The translations under genes were made by a program, and so were the position numbers. This document shows, piece by piece, positions 10,587-20,063 of a stretch of 64,000 nucleotides of DNA. Position 1 is the first letter of the stretch, and every line of letters starts with the position of its first letter. The notes beneath the pieces were generated by a model that searched no databases, was not told the origin of the DNA, and saw only the letters and a program-made list of their open reading frames with translations. The DNA comes from Microbulbifer halophilus (GTDB taxonomy: Bacteria > Pseudomonadota > Gammaproteobacteria > Pseudomonadales > Cellvibrionaceae): positions 1 to 64,000 of the forward strand of contig NZ_JAPIVK010000018.1 of NCBI RefSeq assembly GCF_026183675.1, given 5' to 3'.

Positions 10587-10895
10587 ATGACCAAGTCCGA
10601 ACTGATCGAAAGGATTGCGTTGAGGTTGGACCAGCTGCCAGTCAAAGATGTGGAGCTGGCGGTGAAGGTAATGTTGGATTCCATGTCGGATGTGCTGTCC
10701 CGGGGGGAGCGCATCGAAATCCGCGGATTCGGCAGTTTTTCCCTCCACTACCGCGCACCGCGCACCGGGCGAAACCCCAAGACCGGGGATGCAGTAGAGC
10801 TGGCGGGCAAATACGTGCCCCATTTCAAGCCGGGCAAGGAGCTGCGCGACAGAGTCAACCGCCGCATGCACAAAGACACAGCGACCGAAGTATGA
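10587..10895 (+). CDS. ihfB: Integration host factor subunit beta
   Basis: DNA-bending subunit that pairs with IhfA, which is encoded at 28918. The 102-aa protein has the HU/IHF fold: helical N-terminus ([10 protein letters not shown]), [10 protein letters not shown], and the beta-arm motif [11 protein letters not shown] with the intercalating proline. The ATG at 10587 matches the family start; an in-frame ATG at 10575 would add four residues. The position after rpsA is the classic one. Confidence 0.96.
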   Translation: MTKSELIERIALRLDQLPVKDVELAVKVMLDSMSDVLSRGERIEIRGFGSFSLHYRAPRTGRNPKTGDAVELAGKYVPHFKPGKELRDRVNRRMHKDTATEV

Positions 10896-11001
10896 TTATT
10901 CGGTCGGCGTCCCGACGGTCGGCGCTCCGACAGTCGGCGCCCCGCTTTGTGGCTCCGTTCGAGTTGCCGATTTAATTTCCTTCCGGAACGCGGAGGTTCC
11001 C

Positions 11002-11310
11002 TTGTCATTCTTGCGCTGGTTATTGCGTCTCTTCTACGGGCTGCTGGCATTGCTCTGTATTGCTGTCGGCGTTTATTTTGCCGTCGACAACCCCGATACC
11101 ATCGCGCCCAACTTCGCCGGCCATGCAATGCCTCCCGGCAGTGTCGGTTTCTGGCTGATCGGGGCCCTGTTGGTGGGGTTACTGATCGGCTTTATCGTCA
11201 GCCTGCTGCCGTTCTACGCGGAGCGCCGGCGAGCGCGCGGGCTGGAGCGACAATTGCAGCGGCTTGAACGGGAACTGTACACAGTGCGTCGACAGGTGTC
11301 CGCGGACTAG
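11002..11310 (+). CDS. lapA: LapA-family inner-membrane protein (lipopolysaccharide assembly protein A domain)
   Basis: Small 102-aa membrane protein. It has two hydrophobic segments (about residues 4-25 and 45-67) and a basic coiled C-terminus (ERRRARGLERQLQRLERELY). The start is TTG at 11002, chosen because GGAGG sits at 10992-10996. In E. coli the LapA/LapB pair controls LPS synthesis by acting on LpxC turnover. Here lapB follows after 2 bp, so the two are co-translated. The family assignment rests on length, topology and this pairing. Confidence 0.88.
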   Translation: MSFLRWLLRLFYGLLALLCIAVGVYFAVDNPDTIAPNFAGHAMPPGSVGFWLIGALLVGLLIGFIVSLLPFYAERRRARGLERQLQRLERELYTVRRQVSAD

Positions 11311-11312
11311 CA

Positions 11313-12506
11313 ATGGCCGATCTAACCTTTTTCTTTTTTCTGCTCGCGGCCATCGCCATCGGCTGGTTGCTGGGGCGCAGGAGCGTCCGGAAAAAAGCAA
11401 ATCGTAACGACCACCAGCAGCAGACGCTGGCGCAGTCCTATGCCCAGGGGCTCAACTACCTGTTGAACGAGCGTCACGACGACGCCATCGACAAATTCAT
11501 CGATGCGCTGGAGGTCAGCAGCGCCACCTTCGATACGCACCTGGCGCTCGGCAACCAGCTGCGCAAGCGCGGTGAACACGACCAGGCAATCCGCGTGCAC
11601 CAGAATCTGCTCGCGCGCCCCAGTCTGGCCCGCGCCAGCCAACAGCGGGCCCAGTTGGAGCTGGCGCGGGACTATATTGCCGCGGGCTGGCTGGACCGGG
11701 CCGAGCGGCTACTGCAGGAACTGGTGGAGACATCGTCCGACTTGCGCAACACCAGTCTCGAGCACCTGGTGGAGGTCTACCGCGACGAGCGCGAGTGGGC
11801 CAAGGCGATTCACGCCGTCAACCTGCTGCACGGCCGCCGCTTCAAGCGCCTCTCCGTGGAGTGGGCGCCGGTGCAGGCGCACTTCTGCTGCGAGCTGGCG
11901 GAAGAGGCGATCAACTCCAAAGACTACCTGAGTGCGCGCAAACATATCGATGCCGCGCTGGGCTACGACCGCAACTCGGTGCGCGCCAACCTGCTCTGGG
12001 GGCGGCTCGAGCACCTGCTCAACCGGCCACGGGAAGCCATCAAGGTACTGCAGCGTATTCCCAAGCAGAGCCCGGACTATATCCCCGAGACCCTGGAGCT
12101 GCTGATCACCTGCCACGAAGCGATCGGCGACGAAAAGGGGCTGGACCGGTATCTGGAGTTACTGCTGCGGGAACACCCGTCCAACAGCGTGCTGATCGCG
12201 CTTACAGAACGCATCCACCAGCAGCAGAGCGAGGCGGCCGCGGCCGCCTTCATGGGCAAGCAGCTGGCGTTGCGCCCGTCGCTGCGCGGCCTGGGGCACT
12301 TCATCGACCTGCACATCGATAGCACCCAGGGGCGCGCGCGGGAAAACCTGTCGCTGCTGAAGACCCTGATCGACCAGTTGATCGCCAGCCGCCCCCACTA
12401 CCGCTGCGGCAACTGCGGTTTCTCCGGCAACCAGCTCCACTGGCTCTGCCCCAGCTGCAAGCACTGGGACTCCGTTCGCTCGGTCAAGGGCGTGGAGGGA
12501 GAGTGA
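11313..12506 (+). CDS. lapB: LPS assembly protein B, membrane-anchored TPR protein with rubredoxin-like zinc finger
   Basis: LapB (YciM) is an inner-membrane adaptor that with FtsH regulates LpxC and coordinates LPS assembly. The 397-aa protein has one N-terminal transmembrane segment (residues 3-18). A series of tetratricopeptide repeats follows (ALEVSSATFDTHLALGNQLRKRGEHDQAI and later units). The C-terminal zinc-binding pair CGNCGF and CPSC is at about residues 366-386. These three parts in this order define the family. Confidence 0.95.
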   Translation: MADLTFFFFLLAAIAIGWLLGRRSVRKKANRNDHQQQTLAQSYAQGLNYLLNERHDDAIDKFIDALEVSSATFDTHLALGNQLRKRGEHDQAIRVHQNLLARPSLARASQQRAQLELARDYIAAGWLDRAERLLQELVETSSDLRNTSLEHLVEVYRDEREWAKAIHAVNLLHGRRFKRLSVEWAPVQAHFCCELAEEAINSKDYLSARKHIDAALGYDRNSVRANLLWGRLEHLLNRPREAIKVLQRIPKQSPDYIPETLELLITCHEAIGDEKGLDRYLELLLREHPSNSVLIALTERIHQQQSEAAAAAFMGKQLALRPSLRGLGHFIDLHIDSTQGRARENLSLLKTLIDQLIASRPHYRCGNCGFSGNQLHWLCPSCKHWDSVRSVKGVEGE

Positions 12507-12546
12507 GAAGCGCGGCTGGCCAGTGATCAATAAATAATCGACCAAA

Positions 12547-12620
12547 ATGCGGGGGGAGCGCTGCGGCGGGCAACCGCTTCGTGCGCTCCCTCCATGGCCG
12601 CCATCCGTGGCGGCCCCGCA
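12547..12620. other. Inverted repeats between lapB and pyrF
   Basis: GGGGGAGCGC and GTGCGCTCCCTCC arms, then GGCCGCC/GGCGGCC, form two hairpins in the 133-bp gap ahead of pyrF. No T tract follows, so termination is doubtful. Confidence 0.5.
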
Positions 12621-12639
12621 CCAGTAGAGAGGTATCCTT

Positions 12640-13362
12640 TTGCAAACCGAGATTTCTTCCCCGATTATCGTCGCCCTGGACTACGACAACACCGACGCCG
12701 CGCTGGCGATGGCCGACCAGTTGGATCCCGCTCTGTGCCGGGTCAAGGTGGGCAAGGAACTGTTTACCGCCGCGGGACCGGAGCTGGTCCGGGCGCTGGT
12801 GGCGCGGGGATTCGAGGTGTTTCTCGATCTCAAATTCCACGATATCCCCAATACCGTGGCCAGGGCCGTCGCGGCGGCCGCCGGGCTGGGTGTGTGGATG
12901 GTCAACGTACACGCCAGTGGCGGCGCGCGGATGATGGAGGCGGCGGCGCGGGCCCTGCAGCCCTACGGCGACGACAGGCCGCTGCTGATCGGCGTGACGG
13001 TACTCACCAGTACCGCGCCGGAAGAACTGGCGGCCACCGGCGTGAGTCGCTCCCTGGAAGAGCAGGTCGCTTTCCTGGCCGGCCAGGTAAAGGACTGCGG
13101 CCTGGACGGGGTGGTCTGCTCCGCGCGCGAGGCACCGATACTGCGTCGCCAGTGTGGTGCGGGTTTTTCCCTGGTAACCCCGGGTATCCGGCCCGCAGGG
13201 GCCGCGACCGATGACCAGCGCCGCATAGTGACGCCGGCCCAGGCGCTGGAGTGGGGAGCCGACTACCTGGTGATCGGGCGCCCGATCACCGCCGCCGGGG
13301 AGCCGATGAAGGCCCTGAATGATATTCTCGCTGAAATCCGGACCGGACGTAATAACACGTAA
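12640..13362 (+). CDS. pyrF: Orotidine 5'-phosphate decarboxylase
   Basis: Last step of UMP synthesis. The 240-aa protein has the type 1 signature: ALDYDN, the catalytic [10 protein letters not shown] motif, and the phosphate-binding end TPGIRP...YLVIGRPIT. The start is TTG at 12640, preceded by AGAGAGG (12626-12632). No better in-frame ATG precedes the conserved N-terminus. Confidence 0.96.
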   Translation: MQTEISSPIIVALDYDNTDAALAMADQLDPALCRVKVGKELFTAAGPELVRALVARGFEVFLDLKFHDIPNTVARAVAAAAGLGVWMVNVHASGGARMMEAAARALQPYGDDRPLLIGVTVLTSTAPEELAATGVSRSLEEQVAFLAGQVKDCGLDGVVCSAREAPILRRQCGAGFSLVTPGIRPAGAATDDQRRIVTPAQALEWGADYLVIGRPITAAGEPMKALNDILAEIRTGRNNT

Positions 13363-13460
13363 TCAGATCGCGGCCAAAGTGGCCGGGTTGGTTGGTAAGG
13401 TAGTATGGGATGTAAAAGTGACCCCGAAGCGAAAATTACAATAATCGAACTGACTGAATT

Positions 13461-14402
13461 TTGAGCAAAACAAAGAAGATGGCGCGTTGGGTTGTAATAG
13501 GCGGCACTGGATTTATTGGCGAGGCCCTGTGCCGTCGCCTGCAACGGGATGGCCACCGGGTGCTGTCGGTATCGCGTTCGCCCTGTGGTCCGGAAAACTG
13601 TGACCACTTCCCCCTGACGCTGTGTGCCAATAGTGATTTTTCCCGCCTTTTCCGGCCCGGCGACCGGGTTGTCTACGCCGCGGGTCTCGCCGACCGCATC
13701 GACTGCGAGCGCCAGCCGGAACTGGCGCACTGGCTCAACAGCGACTGCCCGCTGGCACTGCTGCGAAACGCCGATGCCGCCGGTGCCGAATCTTTCGTCT
13801 ACTTGTCCAGCGTCAAGGCGCTGTGTCCGCCGCGCGGGGTCGTTGCCGACGAGGTGACCGGCGCCCCGGCCGAGGATTGTTACGGTCGCAGCAAATGGCT
13901 GGGAGAGCGGCAGCTGCTGGCGGAGGAATCGCGCTGCCGGGTCAATGTCATTCGCCCGGCATCGGTCTACGGTCGCAGTGACAGCGCTGTTCCCCCCGCC
14001 GGCCGTGTACAGCGCTGGCGTCGACTGTTGTGCGCAGTGGGGCGAGCGGTTCCGCTGATGCCCGCCAGTGGTCGCCGCAGCTTTGTAGCGCTGGACGATC
14101 TGCTGCGGGCGATTCTGCTGGTGTCCGAAGCACCCTGCGAGCACCAGGTGTTCATCGCGGCGGAACCCCATTACTACGACCTGGCCAGTATCGTGTCGGC
14201 GCTGAGCGGCGCGAGGACGCGCCCCAGCAGTCTGTTGACCAGTCTGTTGTTGGCGCCTCTGAGACCGCTGCACCGGTTTGGGCCGGCGCGCGCACTGCTT
14301 GAGTTGGAGCAGAGCGAGCTCTATAGTGCCGCCCGCCTGCGCAATGCCCTGGCCTGGCGTCCGCAGGAGCGATTGGGTCAGTTTTTGCGGGAGGCGCCGT
14401 GA
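13461..14402 (+). CDS. NAD-dependent epimerase/dehydratase of a surface polysaccharide locus (WbpV-like)
   Basis: A 313-aa extended short-chain dehydrogenase/reductase. The Rossmann motif GGTGFIG lies at the N-terminus. The active-site set is YLSSVK followed by Y-x3-K in CYGRSKWLGE, then VIRPASVYG. Such enzymes epimerise or reduce UDP-HexNAc sugars. Its place directly before a WbpL-like transferase and a WbpM-like dehydratase matches wbpV in Pseudomonas, but the exact substrate cannot be read from sequence. The start is TTG at 13461 or ATG at 13479; neither has a good ribosome site. The stop overlaps the next gene. Confidence 0.85.
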   Translation: MSKTKKMARWVVIGGTGFIGEALCRRLQRDGHRVLSVSRSPCGPENCDHFPLTLCANSDFSRLFRPGDRVVYAAGLADRIDCERQPELAHWLNSDCPLALLRNADAAGAESFVYLSSVKALCPPRGVVADEVTGAPAEDCYGRSKWLGERQLLAEESRCRVNVIRPASVYGRSDSAVPPAGRVQRWRRLLCAVGRAVPLMPASGRRSFVALDDLLRAILLVSEAPCEHQVFIAAEPHYYDLASIVSALSGARTRPSSLLTSLLLAPLRPLHRFGPARALLELEQSELYSAARLRNALAWRPQERLGQFLREAP

Positions 14403-15289
14403 CAGGTCTGGTGGGAGAGTGGTCGCTTCCGATACTGCTGGCCGCGGCGGTGAGCTACGGGACCATGGCGATGTTGCTGTCGCGCATGGGAGCTTTTGCG
14501 CTGGATCTGCCCAATCATCGTTCCATGCACGATACACCGGTGCCGCGTACCGGTGGCTGGGCCCTGGTGGCCGGCTGTACCGTGGCCCTGATCTTCAGTC
14601 CGGTAGCCCCGCCGGCCTCGCTGTTGCTGGGGTTTGCCCTGCTGCTGGGTGTCTCCGCCATCGACGATCTGCGCCATGTACCGGCCCGGATCCGTTTCCC
14701 GGTGCATATGCTGGCGGTGGCGCTGGTGCTGGGGGCGCTGCCACAACCCCTGGCCTGGTGGTGGTATCCGCTACTGCTGCTCGGCGGTGTGTGGATGATC
14801 AATCTGTACAACTTCATGGACGGTATGGATGGCCTGGCCGGCAGCATGAGTGCGGTCGGCTTTGCCACGCTGGGGCTGATCGGGGCCTGGCGGGGCGATG
14901 AAAACCTGGCCGGTCTCTGTGCCCTGCTGGTGGTGGGGGCGCTGGTGTTCCTGCGCTACAACTGGCCGTCGGCGAATCTCTTTCTCGGCGATGCCGGGTC
15001 CACCTCACTGGGGCTGGCCGCTGTGGCCATCGGTCTCCACGGCTGGCAGCGGGGGGCCTTCGGGCTGCTGGTGCCGATTGTCGTCTTCGCACCTTTCTGG
15101 CTGGATGCGTCGCTGACCCTGTCGCGCCGTATGCTGGGTGGCAAGCGCTGGTGGGAGGCGCATCGCGAGCACTTTTATCAGCGCAGCGCCATGCGCATCG
15201 GCGTAAAAAAAACACTCTATTGGGAACTTTCGGCCATACTGGCAACGTCGTTATTGGCATGGGTAATGGTAATATCCGGATTGGCCTGA
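14399..15289 (+). CDS. Polyprenyl-phosphate sugar-1-phosphate transferase (WbpL/WecA-like)
   Basis: Starts lipid-linked glycan synthesis by moving a HexNAc-1-phosphate from UDP-sugar to undecaprenyl phosphate in the inner membrane. The 296-aa protein has about nine or ten hydrophobic segments and the MraY/WecA family motifs: DLPNHRSMH, the acidic pair in VSAIDDLRH, NLYNFMDGMDGLAG, FLGDAGSTSLG, and a histidine-rich loop (EAHREHFYQR). The start is GTG at 14399, overlapping the previous stop (GTGA). Confidence 0.92.
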   Translation: MTGLVGEWSLPILLAAAVSYGTMAMLLSRMGAFALDLPNHRSMHDTPVPRTGGWALVAGCTVALIFSPVAPPASLLLGFALLLGVSAIDDLRHVPARIRFPVHMLAVALVLGALPQPLAWWWYPLLLLGGVWMINLYNFMDGMDGLAGSMSAVGFATLGLIGAWRGDENLAGLCALLVVGALVFLRYNWPSANLFLGDAGSTSLGLAAVAIGLHGWQRGAFGLLVPIVVFAPFWLDASLTLSRRMLGGKRWWEAHREHFYQRSAMRIGVKKTLYWELSAILATSLLAWVMVISGLA

Positions 15290-15345
15290 ACGGCTGTGAT
15301 GCTCACGGTTGAAATGATGGGCATCCTGAGGGATTTGGGGGATAT

Positions 15346-17301
15346 GTGAATCGCATCTCGCGGACAATACAGAAAAACTACAAACCGGCATTGATGTTGC
15401 TGTACGACCTCTTGATGCTGGCCGCCGCTTTTATGGTGGCCATGACGATCCGGATCAGTGAGCTGTCGCCGGCGCTGGAGCCGGCGATGCTGATCTGCCT
15501 GGGGCTCACCCTGGGATCCAGCAGTTTTATCTTCATGAGACTGGGGCTCTACAGGACGGTCATCCGCTATATGGGCCAGCAGGCCCTGGTGGCCGTATTG
15601 CAGGGGGTGACGGCCTCGGCGGTGGTGCTTGCGGTTGCCTCCTACCTGACTTACGCCGGCGTGCCGCGTTCGGTGCCGGTGATCTACTGGTGTTTTGCCC
15701 TGATCGCCGTGGGCGGCTCGCGCTGGCTGGTGCGCGTTTACTACCAGATGGCGATGGAAATCCACAAATCCCGCGTCGCCATCTATGGCGCCGGCACTGC
15801 CGGCCTGCAGATGTACAAGGCGCTGGTGCACGGCGAACTCTACAAACCGGTGGCTTTTTTCGACGACAACGCCTCCAAGCAGAACACCCTGATCGATGGC
15901 GTGCTGGTCTATAACCCGGCCAATATTCTCGATGTGGTGGCCGAGCGGGATATCTCCGAAATCCTGCTGGCGATGCCCGGCGTGCCGAAGCGCCGGCGCC
16001 GAGAAATTACCCGCGGTTTGCGGGACAGCGGCCTGGTAGTCAAGGTTATTCCCGGCGTGGAAGAACTGGTCGACGGGGCGGGGCGCGTCTCCGACGTGGC
16101 GCAGATCTATGAAAATATTCTCGGCCGCGCCCCGGTGGAGCCCGACAAAACCCTGATCGCCGAATCCATCAGCGGCAAGGTGGTGCTGGTAACCGGCGCC
16201 GGCGGCTCCATCGGTTCGGAACTCTGTCGCCAGATCGCCCAATGGGGCCCTGCGCACCTGGTGATGGTGGAGACTTCCGAATACGCCCTCTACCAGATCG
16301 AGCGCGAACTCTGCCAGCAGAGACAGGACGATGGCCTGGAGCTGCAGGTAACCCCGCTGCTGGGGGACGTGCGCGACCGCGCGCGCATGGCGGAGATCAT
16401 CGAGAGTTTCGCCGTGCACACCATCTACCACGCGGCGGCCTACAAGCATGTACCGCTGGTGGAGCAGAATGTGGTACTCGGCGCCGACAACAATATCCTC
16501 GGTACCCTGTCTGTACTGGAGGCGGCCGAGGCCTTTGGTGTGGAGCAGTTCGTGTTGATTTCCACCGACAAGGCGGTGCGGCCGACCAATGTCATGGGGG
16601 CCACCAAGCGCTTCGCGGAGCTGGTCTGCCAGGATTTCGGGCGCCGCTTTGCGCGCACCCGGATCTGTATGGTGCGGTTCGGCAATGTGCTCGGTTCGTC
16701 CGGGTCGGTGATCCCGCTGTTTTCCGACCAGATCAACGCCGGCGGCCCGGTTACCGTGACGCACCCCAAGGTTACCCGTTACTTCATGACCATTCCGGAA
16801 GCCGCGCAGTTGGTCCTGCAGGCCGGCAGCATGGGGCGCAACGGCGAGGTGTTCGTGCTGGATATGGGCGAGCCGGTACGCATCTACGACCTGGCCCGCC
16901 GCCTGATCCAGATCATGGGGCACACGGTGCGGGACGAGGGCAATCCGGACGGGGATATCGAGATCCAGATTACCGGCCTGCGCCCCGGCGAGAAACTCTA
17001 TGAAGAGCTGTTGCTCGGCGATAGCGTCGCCGGCACCGACCACCCGATGATCATGCGGGCGGAAGAGGAGAGGCTTGCCAGCGAGCAGTTGCAACTGCTT
17101 GTCGGCAGTCTGCGCGATGCCTGCGGCAGCCTCGATTGCGAGCGGGTACACGAAATCCTGCTGGAGGCGGTCAAGGATTACGCCCCCAGGCAGAGCCTGG
17201 TGGATGTGGTCTGGTCCCACCGCCGCGACCAGCGCCCGGCGCGCCCCACCGGCCAGGTGGAGCGGTTGCGCCTGCCCACTGACTCGGGGGCGGAGCGTTA
17301 G
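15346..17301 (+). CDS. Membrane-bound nucleoside-diphosphate sugar 4,6-dehydratase (WbpM-like)
   Basis: Converts UDP-GlcNAc to the 4-keto-6-deoxy sugar used for QuiNAc/FucNAc-type O-antigen sugars in WbpM relatives. The 651-aa length is typical. Four transmembrane helices lie in about residues 15-120. A first Rossmann-like segment follows (YGAGTAGLQ). The catalytic dehydratase then starts at about 280 with VTGAGGSIGSE and has STDKAVRPTNVMGATKR and LRPGEKLYEELL. The start is GTG at 15346 after a GGGGGAT stretch. The gene ends the polysaccharide locus just before tRNA-Asn and uvrB. Confidence 0.94.
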   Translation: MNRISRTIQKNYKPALMLLYDLLMLAAAFMVAMTIRISELSPALEPAMLICLGLTLGSSSFIFMRLGLYRTVIRYMGQQALVAVLQGVTASAVVLAVASYLTYAGVPRSVPVIYWCFALIAVGGSRWLVRVYYQMAMEIHKSRVAIYGAGTAGLQMYKALVHGELYKPVAFFDDNASKQNTLIDGVLVYNPANILDVVAERDISEILLAMPGVPKRRRREITRGLRDSGLVVKVIPGVEELVDGAGRVSDVAQIYENILGRAPVEPDKTLIAESISGKVVLVTGAGGSIGSELCRQIAQWGPAHLVMVETSEYALYQIERELCQQRQDDGLELQVTPLLGDVRDRARMAEIIESFAVHTIYHAAAYKHVPLVEQNVVLGADNNILGTLSVLEAAEAFGVEQFVLISTDKAVRPTNVMGATKRFAELVCQDFGRRFARTRICMVRFGNVLGSSGSVIPLFSDQINAGGPVTVTHPKVTRYFMTIPEAAQLVLQAGSMGRNGEVFVLDMGEPVRIYDLARRLIQIMGHTVRDEGNPDGDIEIQITGLRPGEKLYEELLLGDSVAGTDHPMIMRAEEERLASEQLQLLVGSLRDACGSLDCERVHEILLEAVKDYAPRQSLVDVVWSHRRDQRPARPTGQVERLRLPTDSGAER

Positions 17302-17461
17302 GAGGTTTGTAGCTCGGGGCCCGAGGGACACGGGGGCGACCCTGCTGCCGGGTGCGCCTGGCAGCAGGGCCTTTGCATCGGCATCACGACTTGAGCCGAA
17401 CAGTATTATCGCTCGCACGACAGCTTCTGAATCTCACTGAAAATGTATGACCCAGAACGAA

Positions 17462-17494
17462 AAAGCCCCCAAGCTTGCGCTTGGGGGCTTTTCG
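17462..17494 (-). terminator. Terminator of tRNA-Asn (also usable on the plus strand)
   Basis: AGCCCCCAAGC pairs with GCTTGGGGGCT. A and T runs on both sides make it bidirectional, so it can end both tRNA-Asn (minus) and the polysaccharide operon (plus). Confidence 0.9.
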
Positions 17495-17498
17495 TATT

Positions 17499-17574
17499 TG
17501 GCTCCGCCTGCTGGGCTCGAACCAGCGACCCATTGATTAACAGTCAATTGCTCTACCAACTGAGCTAAGGCGGA
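17499..17574 (-). tRNA. tRNA-Asn(GTT)
   Basis: 76 nt on the minus strand. The acceptor arm is TCCGCCT/AGGCGGA, the D-loop is AGCTCAGTTGGTAGAGC, the anticodon loop is CTGTTAA (GTT), and the T-loop is GGTTCGAGCC. CCA is encoded. Confidence 0.97.
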
Positions 17575-17626
17575 ATATCTGTGTTCCGGCCGACCCGGTG
17601 TGTGCCGTGTCGTTCAGATGGCGCGT

Positions 17627-17655
17627 ATAGTATAGAGCGCCCCCCGGCGGGTCAA
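17627..17655 (-). promoter_or_regulatory. Sigma70 promoter of tRNA-Asn
   Basis: On the minus strand, TTGACC (17650-17655) and TACTAT (17627-17632) are 17 bp apart. A GC-rich discriminator (ACGCGCC) follows, as expected for a stable-RNA promoter. Confidence 0.8.
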
Positions 17656-17842
17656 CCCCTTTTTTGCACTTTAACTGATTGATTTGTCAGGCATTTATTT
17701 TTCTGGTTGGTTTGTGCAAAAAGTCGGCAGGAAATGTGACTGGCGCGGCATTCTTTAGGAGCCAGTCGATGTTTGTGGCTTTGGCGGCGAGGTCCTACAA
17801 TCGCTGATTGCTTTTTAACGACAGCGGTGGCGGTAAGGTTCT

Positions 17843-19852
17843 ATGGAGTCGCGTCCTTTTCAGGTGGTGAGCAAATACGAGCCGGCGGGCGATCAGCCCA
17901 AGGCGATAGAGGCGCTGGTCGAGGGGGTGGGGGACGGCCTCAGCCACCAGACGCTGCTGGGGGTCACCGGCTCGGGCAAGACCTTCACCATGGCCAATAT
18001 CGTCGAGCAGGTACAGCGCCCGGCGATCGTGATGGCCCACAACAAGACCCTGGCGGCGCAGTTGTACGGGGAGTTCAAGGAGTTCTTCCCCAGGAACGCG
18101 GTCGAGTATTTCGTCTCCTACTACGACTACTACCAGCCGGAAGCCTACGTGCCGTCCTCCGACACCTTTATCGAGAAGGATGCCTCGGTCAACGAGCATA
18201 TCGAGCAGATGCGGCTGTCGGCCACCAAGGCGTTGATCGAGCGCCGCGATGTGATCGTGGTGGCAACCGTCTCCGCCATCTACGGCCTGGGCGACCCGGA
18301 CAAGTACCTGAAGATGGTGCTGCACCTGGATCGCGGCGACCTGGTGGATCAGCGCACCATACTGCGCCGCCTGGCCGAACTGCAGTACACCCGCAACGAC
18401 ACCGATTTCCGCCGCGCCACCTACCGGGTGCGCGGCGATATCATCGATATCTACCCGGCGGACTCGGATATGGAGGCGGTGCGCCTGTCCCTGTTCGACG
18501 AGGAAATCGAGGAGATCACCCTGTTCGATCCGCTCACCGGTGAGCAGATCCAGAAGGTGCCGCGGGTCACCATCTTCCCCAAGTCCCACTATGTGACGCC
18601 GCGGGACACCATCGTCAGCGCCATCGACCAGATCAAGGAGGAACTGCGCGAGCGCCTGGAGCAGATGCGCGAGAACGGCAAGCTGCTGGAAGCCCAGCGA
18701 CTGGAGCAGCGCACCCGCTACGACCTGGAAATGCTGCAGGAGCTGGGTTACTGCAACGGCGTGGAGAACTATTCCCGCTACCTGTCCGGCCGCGGCGTCG
18801 GCCAGCCGCCGCCCACGCTGTTCGACTATCTGCCCGACGATGCCATGCTGTTCATCGACGAGAGCCATGTGACCGTGCCGCAGGTCGGCGGCATGTACCG
18901 CGGCGACCGCTCCCGCAAGGAGACGCTGGTGGAGTATGGTTTCCGCCTGCCGTCGGCACTGGACAACCGCCCGCTCAAATTCGAGGAGTGGGAGCAGTTG
19001 GCGCCGCAGACCATTTTCGTCTCTGCAACACCGGGCCCCTACGAGAAAGAGCACGCCGGCCAGGTGGTGGAGCAGGTGGTGCGTCCCACCGGGCTGGTGG
19101 ATCCGGAGGTGGAAGTGCGCCCGGCGTCGACCCAGGTGGACGATGCCCTGTCGGAAATCCATCGCTGCGTGAAGGAGGATCAGCGCGTACTGATCACCGT
19201 GCTGACCAAGCGTATGGCGGAAGACCTGACCGAATACCTGAGCGAGAGCGGCGTGCGTGTACGCTACCTGCACTCGGATATCGACACGGTGGAGCGGGTG
19301 GAAATCATCCGCGACCTGCGCATCGGCGAGTTCGATGTGCTGGTGGGGATCAACCTGCTGCGGGAGGGGCTGGATATGCCGGAGGTCTCCCTGGTGGCCA
19401 TCTTCGACGCCGACAAGGAGGGCTTCCTGCGCTCCGATCGCTCCCTGATCCAGACCATCGGCCGCGCCGCGCGCAATCTGCAGGGCAGGGCGATTCTCTA
19501 CGCGGACAAGATCACCGACTCCATGCGCCGCGCCCTGGACGAAACCCAGCGCCGGCGCGAAAAACAGCTGGAGTTCAATACCGAGCACAAGATCACGCCG
19601 AAGGGGATTCGCAAGAGCGTCGCCGATATCATGGAGGGCGCCATCGCCCCCGGTGTGCCCGGCAAGGGTCGGCGCAAGGTGGCCGAGGGCAAGGGCGCCT
19701 ACAGGGTCGACGAGAAACCCCTGTCGGACAAACAGCGCTGGGCGCGCGTCGAGGAGCTGGAAGAGCAGATGTACAAGCACGCCAAGAACCTTGAGTTTGA
19801 GGCCGCCGCGAAAATCCGCGACGAGCTCGTCAGGCTCAAGGAGGGGCAGTAG
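17843..19852 (+). CDS. uvrB: UvrABC excinuclease subunit B
   Basis: Damage-verifying helicase-like subunit of nucleotide excision repair. The 669-aa protein has Walker A GVTGSGKT at residues 40-47, the beta-hairpin region ([12 protein letters not shown]), DESHVT as motif II, and the C-terminal helicase half ([24 protein letters not shown]). A UVR domain closes the protein ([26 protein letters not shown]). No clear LexA box (CTGT-N8-ACAG) was found in the 260 bp upstream. Confidence 0.98.
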   Translation: MESRPFQVVSKYEPAGDQPKAIEALVEGVGDGLSHQTLLGVTGSGKTFTMANIVEQVQRPAIVMAHNKTLAAQLYGEFKEFFPRNAVEYFVSYYDYYQPEAYVPSSDTFIEKDASVNEHIEQMRLSATKALIERRDVIVVATVSAIYGLGDPDKYLKMVLHLDRGDLVDQRTILRRLAELQYTRNDTDFRRATYRVRGDIIDIYPADSDMEAVRLSLFDEEIEEITLFDPLTGEQIQKVPRVTIFPKSHYVTPRDTIVSAIDQIKEELRERLEQMRENGKLLEAQRLEQRTRYDLEMLQELGYCNGVENYSRYLSGRGVGQPPPTLFDYLPDDAMLFIDESHVTVPQVGGMYRGDRSRKETLVEYGFRLPSALDNRPLKFEEWEQLAPQTIFVSATPGPYEKEHAGQVVEQVVRPTGLVDPEVEVRPASTQVDDALSEIHRCVKEDQRVLITVLTKRMAEDLTEYLSESGVRVRYLHSDIDTVERVEIIRDLRIGEFDVLVGINLLREGLDMPEVSLVAIFDADKEGFLRSDRSLIQTIGRAARNLQGRAILYADKITDSMRRALDETQRRREKQLEFNTEHKITPKGIRKSVADIMEGAIAPGVPGKGRRKVAEGKGAYRVDEKPLSDKQRWARVEELEEQMYKHAKNLEFEAAAKIRDELVRLKEGQ

Positions 19853-20063
19853 TTTCTGTCTTTGTTTTCGGCGTGGGGGGCTCGGCCCGGCGCCCCTCTC
19901 CCTAACCCTCTCCCGGTGGGAGAGGGGACTGGTATCGGGCCTGAGAAGGCTCGGAGGCTGGTTTGCTCCCCGGTGTTTCCGGCTTGGCTCCCCTCTCCCA
20001 TCGGGAGAGGGGTCGGGGGAGAGGGGCGGATTTCCCCCGCAAGCAATTCTGTCGTCCGCACCG
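19853..20063. repeat. CTCTCCC/GGGAGAGG repeats between uvrB and the DMT transporter
   Basis: A reverse copy (19893-19929) and a forward copy (19987-20026) of the same element seen at 7784 and 26074 face away from each other across 57 bp. uvrB and the next gene are convergent here. No classical terminator was seen, so the palindromes may do that job. Confidence 0.85.

Noticed and set aside
15217-17418. 733-codon open frame on the minus strand
   Set aside because: Antisense to the WbpM-like gene; no recognisable domain.
17575-17842. LexA/SOS box upstream of uvrB
   Set aside because: No CTGT-N8-ACAG match was seen.
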